The notes under the pieces: model-generated
Told to the model about the DNA's origin: nothing
Seen by the model: the letters and a program-made list of their open reading frames with translations, nothing else
Database searches by the model: none
Assembly: GCA_044356865.1 (NCBI GenBank)
Contig: JBIKVN010000018.1
Coordinates: forward strand, 1-22,789
Reading direction: 5' to 3'
DNA: 22,789 bases
Source of the DNA: JBEIUL01 sp044356865
GTDB lineage: Bacteria; Planctomycetota; Phycisphaerae; Phycisphaerales; SM1A02
Translations under genes and position numbers: made by a program
Shown: piece by piece, positions 14,126 through 22,700 of the stretch
Numbering within the stretch: position 1 is the stretch's first letter
Layout: each line of letters starts with the position of its first letter

Positions 14126-15649
14126 ATGGAGATCCCGCCGCCGCCGCCCCGCGAGCCCGGTCCGGACGAGGTCCTCGCCCGCGACCTCGACGGGATGCAT
14201 CCGCTCGTCGTGATCGCCACCGACGACGAGCGGGATGTTCGCGACCGGATCTTCGCGGCGGTGCCCGCCGGGGTTCCGCTGCGGCAGTGGACCGCGGTGC
14301 AGGGCCTCGGCGACGCCCGGATCGCCGCCCCGGCGCTGTCCGACACCGAGCATCCCGCGGCGGCCCTCGCCTGGACCACCTCGCCCGCGGCGGGCGGGCG
14401 GGCGGTGACGGTCTTCTACGACCTCGTGCGGCATCTCGAGGATCCGCGCACCGCGCGGGCCCTGAAGGAGGCGGTCGCGCGGGCCCACGCGGGGCTCGGG
14501 GCGATCGTCCTGGTCGAGCCGGCCGCGCCGCCGCCGCGCGAGGCGCTGGCCGAGGCCCACTTCATCGACTTCCCGCCGCCGGGCGACGCCGAGATCGAGG
14601 CGATCGTGCGTTCCGCGATCCAGGAGGTGCTGAAGGTGCGGCCGGTCGAGGTCGCGATCCGGCGGTCGAGTTTCGCGCGGCTCGTGCGGAACCTGCGGGG
14701 GCTTTCGCGGCGGCAGGTCCGGCGGCTGGTGATCGAGGCGGCCCTGCACGAGCGCCGCTTCGACGACCGCGATCTCGCCACGGTCCTGCTGCGCAAGCGG
14801 AATGTCCTCGGCGACCTCGGCGGCGTCCTCGAGTTCGTCGAGAGCCCGGTCTCGCTCGACGAGATCGGCGGGCTCGCCCGGCTCAAGGCCTGGCTCGGGA
14901 AGCGATCGCTCGATCGGGCCGAGGAGGCGCGAGAGTATGGGCTGCGTCCGCCCCGCGGGGTGCTGCTGCTCGGCGTGCAGGGGGCGGGGAAGAGCCTCGC
15001 GGCGAAGGCGATCGCGACGGCGTGGGGCGTGCCGCTGTTGCGGCTCGACGCGGGGGCCCTCTACGACAAGTTCGTCGGCGAGAGCGAGCGGAAGCTGCGG
15101 GAATCGCTCGAGCAGGCCGACCGACTGGCCCCGGCGGTCCTCTGGATCGACGAGATCGAGAAGGGGTTCGCGAGCGCCGCGAGCCTGTCGTCGGACGGCG
15201 GCCTTTCGCGGCGGATGTTCGGCACGCTGCTCACGTGGATGCAGGAACGCACCGCCCCGAGTTTCCTCGCGGCGACCGCGAACGACATTTCGGCGCTGCC
15301 GCCGGAATTGCTGCGGAAAGGCCGCTTTGATGAGGTTTTTTTCGTCGACCTTCCGACCGCCGAGGTCCGGCGGAGGATCCTCGAGATCCATCTCGCGAAG
15401 CGGAAACGCGACCCGGAGTCGTTCGATCTGGGGCGGCTCGCCGATGCCGCGGACGGCTTCAGCGGCGCCGAGATCGAGGCCGCGATCGAGTCGGCGATGC
15501 GCGAGGCGTTCGGCGACCGGGCGAGGCCCCTGACCGACGCCGACCTGCTGACGGCCTTCGCCACCAGCCCCCCGATCTCGCGGGTGATGGCCGGAAGGAT
15601 CGGCGAGCTGCGCGACTGGGCCAAGGGCAAGACCGTGCCGGCGGAGTGA
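14126..15649 (+). CDS. Ycf46-like AAA+ ATPase
   Basis: 507 residues from the ATG at 14126. An in-frame GTG at 14057 would overlap hisN and lacks support. The N-terminal 240 residues form a poorly conserved domain typical of Ycf46-like proteins (MHPLVVIATDDERDVRDRIF near the start). The AAA+ module follows SLDEIGGLARLKAWL at about 243-257: Walker A GVQGAGKS (283-290), the DKFVGESERKLRE pore/second-region motif, Walker B VLWIDEIEKGF (338-348), sensor 1 Asn386 in AATANDISALPPELLRKGRFDE, and Arg-finger candidates Arg397 and Arg400. The lid helices end near SGAEIEAAIESAM. All ATPase residues are intact. Ycf46 proteins are found in plastids, cyanobacteria and many bacteria, and their role is not settled. 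It diverges from hisN and converges with the SAF-domain gene. Confidence 0.9.
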   Translation: MEIPPPPPREPGPDEVLARDLDGMHPLVVIATDDERDVRDRIFAAVPAGVPLRQWTAVQGLGDARIAAPALSDTEHPAAALAWTTSPAAGGRAVTVFYDLVRHLEDPRTARALKEAVARAHAGLGAIVLVEPAAPPPREALAEAHFIDFPPPGDAEIEAIVRSAIQEVLKVRPVEVAIRRSSFARLVRNLRGLSRRQVRRLVIEAALHERRFDDRDLATVLLRKRNVLGDLGGVLEFVESPVSLDEIGGLARLKAWLGKRSLDRAEEAREYGLRPPRGVLLLGVQGAGKSLAAKAIATAWGVPLLRLDAGALYDKFVGESERKLRESLEQADRLAPAVLWIDEIEKGFASAASLSSDGGLSRRMFGTLLTWMQERTAPSFLAATANDISALPPELLRKGRFDEVFFVDLPTAEVRRRILEIHLAKRKRDPESFDLGRLADAADGFSGAEIEAAIESAMREAFGDRARPLTDADLLTAFATSPPISRVMAGRIGELRDWAKGKTVPAE

Positions 15650-15656
15650 GGGGCGA

Positions 15657-15680
15657 CGCGACGCCGCGGGCGGCGTCGCG
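15657..15680. terminator. Shared stem-loop between convergent genes
   Basis: Perfect 10-bp arms CGCGACGCCG and CGGCGTCGCG with a 4-base loop fill almost the whole 34-base gap between the AAA+ stop and the oxidoreductase stop. Could act in both directions. No T-tract on either side. Confidence 0.6.
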
Positions 15681-15683
15681 GCC

Positions 15684-16919
15684 TCACGCGCGGCCGTCGG
15701 CGAGCGACGCGAGCCGTGCCGCCTGGCGGTTCCAGAGCCGGGTCAGCTCGACCTCGGGCAGGTCAAGGTGGTCGCAGGTGAGCGGCTCGTCGCGGGCCAC
15801 GCTGCGGCGCAGCACGGTCGGGGCCTCGAGCAGGGCGATCGGGATGCCTTCCGCGTCGCGGCGGTCGAGGATGCCGTAGCAAGCGTCGCTGCCGATCGCA
15901 TGCTCGATCGTCTCGCCCGCCCGGAGGTCGCGCTTGGCCCGCGCGAACACGTCGCAGGTCGGCCGGATCGAGGCCGGGCCCGCGCCGAGCAGCCGCCCGG
16001 ACTGCCCCGGGGCGAGGATCGGCCGCCCGTCCATGGCGGCCCGGATGGCCCGCGGCGTCTCGAGGTGGCAGAGGTGATAGGGGCGATACAAAACATAGCA
16101 AGGTCCCGGCCCGAGCTTGTAGTAGCCGAGGTAGAACCGCTGTTCTTCCGGCAGCGACGCCTTGGGCCGCACGATCAGGTAGACCCCGCCGTTCGGCTCC
16201 GCGCCGAGCAGGTAATCGACACGGGGGATGCCGCCGTAGGAGTCGAGGTCGAAGAGCCGGAGGGCCTCGTGCACGGATGCGGCCCGCGGGCCGGTCATGC
16301 CGCCGTCCGGAGGCTGGAATCCGAAGCCGTTGGCGAGCACCGCCATCTCGATGTGGAGTTTCGTGCCGTCGGTGTAGGCGCAACATTGCGTCGGCGAGAG
16401 CCGCCGCCTCGCCGCCTCGGCGACGATGCTCGTCGGCGTGGCGCGGCGATCGAGGAAGCCCTTGATGTTGCCGGCCTGGACCGTCTCGAGGCCCATGAGA
16501 TCGGCCTCGGCGATCATCGTGGCCAGCACGCCGTGCTGGTCGCCGGCGTCGGAGGTGACCGTGAGGCCGCGCGACCGGGCCTCGAGGTGCAGCAGCTGAC
16601 CGAGGGCCAGGTCGACCTCGGCGTTCATGAGCACGACGTGCGCGTTCGTCCCGAACGCCCGCAGGCAGTAGATCGCCGCGGCCCCGATGCTGTTGGTCGC
16701 CTCGACGAGCACATCGACCGGATGCTCCTCGAGCATGCGGAGGGCGTCGACCGAGGCGGTGCAGCCGGCGAGCGCCGCCGTCGACTCGGCGGCCGCGAGG
16801 TCGCGGTCGGCGGCCCACTCGAGCCGCATGCCCGGCGTGGCGGTCACCTGGAACGCAACGCCCCGGCCCATGCTGCCGCAGCCGACGAGACCGACGCGAA
16901 TGGCAGGGGGTGCGGTCAT
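15684..16919 (-). CDS. SAF-domain, homoserine-dehydrogenase-like NAD(P)-dependent oxidoreductase
   Basis: 411 residues from the ATG at 16919. The N-terminal Rossmann fold has GLVGCGSMGRG (10-20) and Asp38 as a likely cofactor-ribose ligand. Next come EATNSIGAAA and a catalytic-type middle domain with SDAGDQHGV, GNIKGFLDRRATP and TDGTKLHIEMAVLANGFGF (183-201). These are landmarks of the group formerly called predicted homoserine dehydrogenases with a C-terminal SAF domain (COG4091). The SAF-like part covers about 310-390 (CDVFARAKRDLRAGETIE). The true substrate is not clear from sequence. Homoserine dehydrogenase activity is doubtful because the typical C-terminal half of that enzyme is absent. 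Its ATG overlaps the stop of the upstream glycosyltransferase gene (ATGA), indicating one operon and translational coupling. A role in modifying a sugar or polyol used by that enzyme is inference. Confidence 0.85.
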   Translation of the reverse strand: MTAPPAIRVGLVGCGSMGRGVAFQVTATPGMRLEWAADRDLAAAESTAALAGCTASVDALRMLEEHPVDVLVEATNSIGAAAIYCLRAFGTNAHVVLMNAEVDLALGQLLHLEARSRGLTVTSDAGDQHGVLATMIAEADLMGLETVQAGNIKGFLDRRATPTSIVAEAARRRLSPTQCCAYTDGTKLHIEMAVLANGFGFQPPDGGMTGPRAASVHEALRLFDLDSYGGIPRVDYLLGAEPNGGVYLIVRPKASLPEEQRFYLGYYKLGPGPCYVLYRPYHLCHLETPRAIRAAMDGRPILAPGQSGRLLGAGPASIRPTCDVFARAKRDLRAGETIEHAIGSDACYGILDRRDAEGIPIALLEAPTVLRRSVARDEPLTCDHLDLPEVELTRLWNRQAARLASLADGRA

Positions 16920-17908
16920 CGATTCGGACGGCTCGGATCGTCGGCACTCGTCCCGGTCGATGCGGCGCCGGGATCGATCGCGAGAAGCGTGCGCACGATC
17001 AGGTCGGCGTCCAGCGTTCCCGAGCGTCCCTCGCGAAGTTCGAGTTCTCGGTACCGGCCGATACCCAGCGCGGCGGCCAGAAGCCGCTGCGGGGGAGTCC
17101 GCGGGGAGGTCCAGCAGAGCATGAGCACGACCGCCTCCGGCCGCATCCACGCGAGGTTCGCGAGTTCGGCCCCGCGGAGTCCGATCACGCCTCGCGCCCG
17201 CGCGAAGTGGCGGATCTGGCAGGCGAGCTCGTGGGCGCCCGGTTCATAGACGGCGGCGGGGATGCCCCGGGCCGCGAGCGCCTCGAGGCATGGCTCGAGG
17301 CCCGAGAGTTCGCGACGACCCGTGCCGTAACCCTTCGCATCGGCGCCGCCGCCGGGGCCGTAGTAGTCGGGTTCGGGCGAGCGTCGCAGCAGGAGGTAGC
17401 CGTCCGACGGCGTGGTCTCGCGGCAGCAGCCGAGTCCGGAAGCCTCGGCGGCGACGAAGGCGGCGGTGGCGCGGATCGACTCGGCGAAGGCGGCGTCGGA
17501 GATCCCGGCGGTCTCGAGGCGCTGGTCCCAACGGGGCAGGCGGATGCCGCCGTCGGCAAGCGAGGCGATCCAGCGGGCGCGATCGGGCTCGTCACCGGCC
17601 GGTTCTGCCGTCGGCGCCGGCGCGGCCGCGAGGTCCAGGCCAAGTCCGCGGAAGAGCGGAGGCAGGACCCGATCCATGACCGGTCCGCATGACTCGAGCT
17701 CGAGCCGGGCGCCGCGGAGCCGGTCGGGGTTCCGTCGGTGGAAGTCGAGGAGCGGGAACGCCACGCCGAAGAGGAAATGCCAGAAGTGCTCGATCGATCC
17801 CGGTTTCGACCGGTCGAGCCGCACTTGGATCGTTGGGGTGCTGTCCACGGGAACGCCGGTGTCCGGTCGAGGTCGGGTGGGATCGCGATGGTCGGGGAGG
17901 ACGCCCAT
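16916..17908 (-). CDS. GT61-like glycosyltransferase (DUF563 type)
   Basis: 330 residues from the first ATG (17908). Coding-like codon use extends about ten codons further, so a GTG at 17929 is also possible. A TTG at 18019 is less likely because codon use before about 17950 is not coding-like. Features of glycosyltransferase family 61: a SIEHFWHFLFGVAFPLLDFH segment near the N-terminus, the LLLRRSPEPDYYG strand (usual form YISR), and a C-terminal block with GLEPCLEALAARGIPAAVYEPG, then QIRHFARARGVIGLRGAELANLAWM, matching the family's eQi...A..ViG.hGA.L.N motif. The usual His before Gly-Ala is Arg here. No signal peptide is visible, so it is probably cytoplasmic, transferring a sugar to a cell-surface polysaccharide or protein. 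Acceptor unknown. It is coupled to the SAF-domain oxidoreductase by an ATGA overlap. Confidence 0.72.
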   Translation of the reverse strand: MGVLPDHRDPTRPRPDTGVPVDSTPTIQVRLDRSKPGSIEHFWHFLFGVAFPLLDFHRRNPDRLRGARLELESCGPVMDRVLPPLFRGLGLDLAAAPAPTAEPAGDEPDRARWIASLADGGIRLPRWDQRLETAGISDAAFAESIRATAAFVAAEASGLGCCRETTPSDGYLLLRRSPEPDYYGPGGGADAKGYGTGRRELSGLEPCLEALAARGIPAAVYEPGAHELACQIRHFARARGVIGLRGAELANLAWMRPEAVVLMLCWTSPRTPPQRLLAAALGIGRYRELELREGRSGTLDADLIVRTLLAIDPGAASTGTSADDPSRPNR

Positions 17909-18044
17909 CCGCTCCGCGATCCAGTCCACATCGACGAGATGCGGCCCCGCCCTTTTCCCGGAGCGTCGACTTTCTCCCGGCGCAGGACGTCGGAACCGGC
18001 CGCGGGATATCGGCGGCAATCTCCGTTTCCGCCGATGCCGCAGG

Positions 18045-18050
18045 TACCGT
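18045..18050 (+). promoter_or_regulatory. -10-like hexamer next to the comM GTG
   Basis: TACCGT ends 8 bases before the GTG at 18059, spacing that would give a leaderless or nearly leaderless mRNA. If the upstream ATG at 18035 were the start, this hexamer would lie inside the gene and be meaningless. Confidence 0.3.
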
Positions 18051-18058
18051 CACCCCCC

Positions 18059-19600
18059 GTGACCGGATCGATCGGGACATTCGTGCTGGCGGGGATCGAC
18101 GCGGTTCCGTGCGAGGTCGAGGCTGATCTCTCGCACCGGAACGTGCCGAGCACCTCGATCGTGGGCTTGCCGGACGCCGCGGTCCGCGAGTCGAGCGAGC
18201 GGGTGCGGACGGCGATCCTCAACTCGGGCTTCGAATACCCGTTCGGGCGGGTGGTGGTGAACCTCGCGCCGGCGGATCTCCGGAAGGAGGGACCGGTCTA
18301 CGACCTTCCCATCGCGGTGGCGACGCTGGTCGTCGGCGGGACGATCGACCTCGAGGCCCGCGAGTCGCTTGATCCCGGGCGATTTCTCTTCGCGGGGGAA
18401 CTCGCGCTCGACGGGCGTTTGCGTCCGGTGCGGGGGGTGACGAGCCTGGCGCTGCTGGCGAGGCGCCGCGGGATGAAGGGCGTGGTCGTGCCGAGCGAGA
18501 ACGCCCGCGAGGCGGCGGCGGTCGACGGCGTGTCGGCGTTCGGGGCGGAGACGCTCGCCGACGTGGTCGGGTTCCTGAATGGCCATGGCACGGTCGCGGC
18601 GAGCCCGCCGGTCGATGTCGACACGATGCTCGCGGCGGCGACGGCCGAGCTGGATTTCGGCGACATCCGGGGGCAGGAGGGGGCCAAGCGGGCCGCCACG
18701 ATCGCGGCGGCGGGCGGGCACAACCTGCTGCTCGTCGGACCGGCGGGCAGCGGGAAGACGATGATGGCGCGAGCCCTGCCGGGGATCCTGCCGCCGCTCG
18801 CGCGAGAGGAAGCGCTCGAGGTCACGCGGATCCACTCGGCGGTCGGGGCGGTGCCGCGGGGGGCACCGCTCGTCGTCCACCGGCCGTTCCGCTCGCCGCA
18901 CCATACGTCCTCGACCTCGGCGATCGTGGGCGGCGGCGCGGTACCGAGGCCGGGTGAGGTGAGTCTTGCGCACCACGGCGTCCTGTTCCTCGACGAGCTG
19001 CCGGAGTTCGCGCGGCCCGCGCTCGAGGCGCTGCGCGAGCCGCTCGAGGATGGCTTCGTGACCGTGAGCCGCGTCCACGGCACGACCCGGTTTCCCGCCC
19101 GGCCGCTGCTGGTCGCGGCGATGAACCCGACGGCCCGCGGCGATCAGGCGGGCGGCGAGCAGGGGGTTCGCGACCGGCGTCATTACCTCGCGAAGGTGTC
19201 CGGACCGCTGCTCGACCGGATCGACCTGCATGTCGAGGTCGGCGCGGTGCCCTTCGGCGAGCTCGCAGGTCGCGAGCGGGGCACCGATACCGCGACGCTC
19301 GCGGCGAGGGTTTCGAGCGCGAGGAAGATCGGGGCCGCACGGCAGGGCGGTCGGGTGAACGCGGCGCTTCGGGGCAAGGACCTCGATCGCTTCGCGGCGA
19401 TGGAGACCACCGCCCGCGAATTGCTCGAACGGGCGCTCGAGCAGCTCGGGCTGAGCGCCCGGGCCTACGACAAGATCCGCCGGGTCGCGCGGACCATCGC
19501 CGACCTCGAGACGGTCGCGAGCGGAAAGGAGGTGGTCACGCTCGACGCGAGGCATGTCGCCGAGGCGATCCAGTACCGGCGGCTCGATCGGGAGCGGTGA
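18059..19600 (+). CDS. comM: ComM/YifB family Mg-chelatase-like AAA+ ATPase
   Basis: 513 residues from the GTG at 18059, which puts the conserved GIDA at residue 12 as in the family. An in-frame ATG at 18035 would add 8 residues. The N-terminal ChlI-like domain has STSIVGLPDAAVRES, VNLAPADLRKEGP and DLPIA. The AAA+ core has DIRGQEGAKRA, Walker A GPAGSGKT (227-234), RPFRSPHHTSSTSAIVGGG, Walker B GVLFLDELPEF (307-317) and SGPLLDRIDLHVEV (381-394). A C-terminal helical domain ends in DLETVASGKEVVTLDARHVAEAIQYR. ComM is a hexameric branch-migration helicase acting in natural transformation, and its role in most bacteria is untested. The CPCG...C.C cysteine cluster usual after AAMNP is missing: here AAMNPTARGDQAGG follows. 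It diverges from the glycosyltransferase operon. Confidence 0.94.
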   Translation: MTGSIGTFVLAGIDAVPCEVEADLSHRNVPSTSIVGLPDAAVRESSERVRTAILNSGFEYPFGRVVVNLAPADLRKEGPVYDLPIAVATLVVGGTIDLEARESLDPGRFLFAGELALDGRLRPVRGVTSLALLARRRGMKGVVVPSENAREAAAVDGVSAFGAETLADVVGFLNGHGTVAASPPVDVDTMLAAATAELDFGDIRGQEGAKRAATIAAAGGHNLLLVGPAGSGKTMMARALPGILPPLAREEALEVTRIHSAVGAVPRGAPLVVHRPFRSPHHTSSTSAIVGGGAVPRPGEVSLAHHGVLFLDELPEFARPALEALREPLEDGFVTVSRVHGTTRFPARPLLVAAMNPTARGDQAGGEQGVRDRRHYLAKVSGPLLDRIDLHVEVGAVPFGELAGRERGTDTATLAARVSSARKIGAARQGGRVNAALRGKDLDRFAAMETTARELLERALEQLGLSARAYDKIRRVARTIADLETVASGKEVVTLDARHVAEAIQYRRLDRER

Positions 19601-19610
19601 CGAGCCCGGA

Positions 19611-19633
19611 ACGACGGGGCCATGCCCCGTCGT
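19611..19633 (+). terminator. Stem-loop terminator of comM
   Basis: Perfect 10-bp arms ACGACGGGGC and GCCCCGTCGT with loop CAT, 10 bases past the comM stop. No U-tract. It closely resembles the putA stem-loop at 19721-19741 when each is read in its own gene's direction. Confidence 0.7.
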
Positions 19634-19720
19634 CGAGGCGCACTGCGGCCGAGAGCCACTCGGGCCGACGCCGGTCGTGCTAGAGGGTCCGTCCCGCGAT
19701 CCAGCCCGGCGTGAAGGCCA

Positions 19721-19741
19721 CGACGAGGCATGGCCTCGTCG
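19721..19741 (-). terminator. Stem-loop terminator of putA
   Basis: Perfect 9-bp arms CGACGAGGC and GCCTCGTCG. Read on the minus strand the loop is CAT. It begins 13 bases past the putA stop. No U-tract. Confidence 0.65.
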
Positions 19742-19754
19742 CTCCCCACCCTCC

Positions 19755-22700
19755 TCACTCCAGCCCCGGCGCGAACCCTCTCCGCATCGTGTTCTCGGTG
19801 ATCGAGCGCGGCTCGACGAAGTGGTACAGGTAGTCGTCTCCACCTGCCTTCGTGCCCGTCCCCGACATGCCGAAGCCGCCGAAGGGCTGGCGGCCGACGA
19901 GAGCGCCGGTGATCCCGCGGTTGAGGTACAGGTTCCCGACGCGGAACTCGCGGCGGGCCCGTTCGAGATGCGCCGGCTTGCGGCTGTAGACGCCGCCGGT
20001 GAGCTTGTACTCGGTCGAGTTCGCGACGGCGAGCGCCTCGTCGAAGTCCTTGACGCGGATGACCGCGAGGACCGGACCGAAGATCTCTTCCTGGGCGAGC
20101 CGATGGTCGGACCGGATCCCGCTGATGACTGTGGGCCCGACGTAGGGCTTGCCGACCTTCGCGCCAAGCCCGTCCGGCACCGGCAGCTCGACCTCGACGC
20201 GGCCCTCGCGACGGCCGATCTCGATGTACTCGCGGATCCGCCGCGCCGCGGCCTCGTCGATGACCGGTCCGATGTCGGTGCCGGGCTCCATGGGATCGCC
20301 GACCACGAGGGCCCGCGTCGCGCCGACGAGCCGCTCGAGGAAGAGATCGTGGCAATCGTCGAGGACGATCGCCCGGCTGCACGCCGAGCACTTCTGCCCG
20401 CAGAAGCCGAAGGCGCTCTGCCGCACGCCGAGCACCGCCTCGTCGAGGTCGGCGCTCGCGTCGACGATCACCGCGTTCTTGCCGCCCATCTCGCAGATGA
20501 CCTTCTTGAGGAAGGGCTGGCCTTTCGCCGTCTTCCCGCACGCCTCGACGATGTCGAGACCGACCGCCTTCGAGCCGGTGAACGCGACGAGGGCCACGCG
20601 GGGGTCGCGCACCAGGGCCGCCCCGACCGTCTCGCCCTCGCCGGCGAGGAACGCGAGCGCGTCCTTCGGCACGCCGGCCTGGTGCAGGAGATCGACGAGG
20701 AGCTTCGCGATGCCCGGTGTCTGCTCGGCGGGCTTCACCACGACGGTGTTGCCGGTCACCAGGGCCGCCGCGGTCATGCCCGCACAGATCGCAAGCGGGA
20801 AGTTCCACGGGCTGATGACCGCCGCGACGCCGCGGGGCTCGTGGATCACCTGGTCGAGTTCGCCGACGAACCGGCCGAGGCGGCGCGGCTCGAACAGCAC
20901 GCTCGCCTCGCGGGCGTAGAACTCGCAGAAGTCGATCGCCTCGCAGACATCGGCGTCGGCCTCGCGCCAGGTCTTGCCCGACTCGCGGATGACCACGCCG
21001 GCGAGCTCGTCGCGGCGGTGCCGCATCGCGGCGGCGGCCTTGACGAGACAGGCGGCGCGTTCCGACCACGGCATGTCGCGCCACGCCGGGAAGTGCCGGT
21101 GGAGCCTCGCGACGGTCTCCTCGGCGTGCCGCACCGTCGCGTCGTTCCGCACGACCGGCACCGAACTCCGTGCGATCGCCTCGCCGAAGCGGCGTCGCTC
21201 GTCCGATCGCGAGAAGTCGCGGAAGGCCTCGGTGAAGAAGGGCCGTCCGTCGGCGACCGACGGGTGCCCGGCCGAGAGCGCGTGCCGCTCGGGAGCCCCG
21301 GCGATCCGCTCGACGCCCGGATCGCGGTCGAACTGCCGGTGCGGCGAGGCGAGCAGGCGGTCGGTCGAGGCCTGGTCCATGAAGCCGGCCTTCAGCCAGC
21401 TCTCGTTCGAGGTGTTCTCGAGCAGGCGCCGTACCAGGTACGCCATGCCCGGGATCATCTGCCCGACCGGCACGTACTCGCGCAGCCGCAGGCCGAGCTC
21501 GACCGACGCCGCCTTCAGCTGCTCGCCCATCCCGTGCAGCATCTGGAGCTCGAGCGCCGACGGCGGCAGCCCCGCGCGGTCCAGCGCGGCCAGCGCCGTC
21601 GCGATGCTCCGGGCGTTGTGGCTGCCGAGGGCGGGCTTCACGCCGCCCTCGCCGGCCGACCGCGGGCAGCGTTCGACGAGCGTCCGGACGATCCGTTCGT
21701 AGCAGGCGTCGGTGTCGAGCTTGCGGCTCCACACCGGCACCGGCCAGCCCATCTGCTCGGCGTGGATCGTCTCGTAGTCCCAGTACGCACCCTTCACGAG
21801 CCGCACCGTGACCTGCCGCCCCGACGACCTCGCCCACTGGGTGATCCGCTCGACGTCCTGCTCGGCCGAGCGCAGGTACGCCTGCATCGCGAGGCCCGCG
21901 GCGAAGTCGACCTTCTCGCAGCACCGCATGAAGAGCTCGAGGGTCAGGTCCTTGAGCCCGTGGTGCTCCATGTCGAAGTTCACGAAGACGCCGCGCTTCC
22001 GGGCCGCCTCGAGGATCGGCACGATCCCCTCCATCAGGCCGCGGATCGAGCCTTCGGTGTCGATCGGATCGACGCGGGCGGTGAGGGCCGTGATCTTGAT
22101 CGAGACGTTCGTGCGGGGAATCGCCCCGAGGTGATCCGAATCGAGCCGCGGGTTCCCCGGCCACGCCGCGACCTGCTTCGGCAGGTTCTCGATGAGGTCG
22201 AGGTACTTCGCCCGGTACGCCTCGGCCTCGGCGTCGCTCACGCACGCCTCGCCGAGGAGGTCGACCGAGAAGCAGAGCCCGTCGTCCCACAGCCGCCGCA
22301 GCGCGGGCAGCGCGCTCTCGGCGTCGGTGCCCGCGATGAACTTCTCGGCCATCCCCGTGATCTGGCCGCTCATCGTCTTCGCCATCAGGCCGCGGGCGAG
22401 GCCGCCGACCGACATGCCGAGGCCGAAGCCGGGCGGCGGGGTCACGCCCGGCTGGCTCAGGTAGTCGGCGAGGTGGTCGTAGACCGCGTCGGGGGTCTTG
22501 AGCGTCGGGAAGCAGTCGACGAAGCGGAAGAGCTGGACCTTGAAGGCCTCGTCCTTCATCGACCAGTCCATCAGCTTGTCCGACCAGAACGAGGCCGAGA
22601 GCAAGCCGCTGCGGTTCTTCCGGCTCAGCTCGAGGAACCGCTCGCCCTGGCGGCGGATCGCGGCCTCGAAGTCGCGGTCGAAGGTCGCGACCTCGCGGCC

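Noticed and set aside
13235..15391. Minus-strand frame of 718 codons that would extend hisN upstream
   Set aside because: The extra 440 residues are low-complexity Arg/Pro/Asp and lie antisense to the AAA+ ATPase. The HisN homology begins at the ATG at 14068.
17909..18019. Longer glycosyltransferase start at a TTG (18019)
   Set aside because: Third-position GC is mixed before about 17950 and there is no usable ribosome binding site. A GTG at 17929 remains possible.
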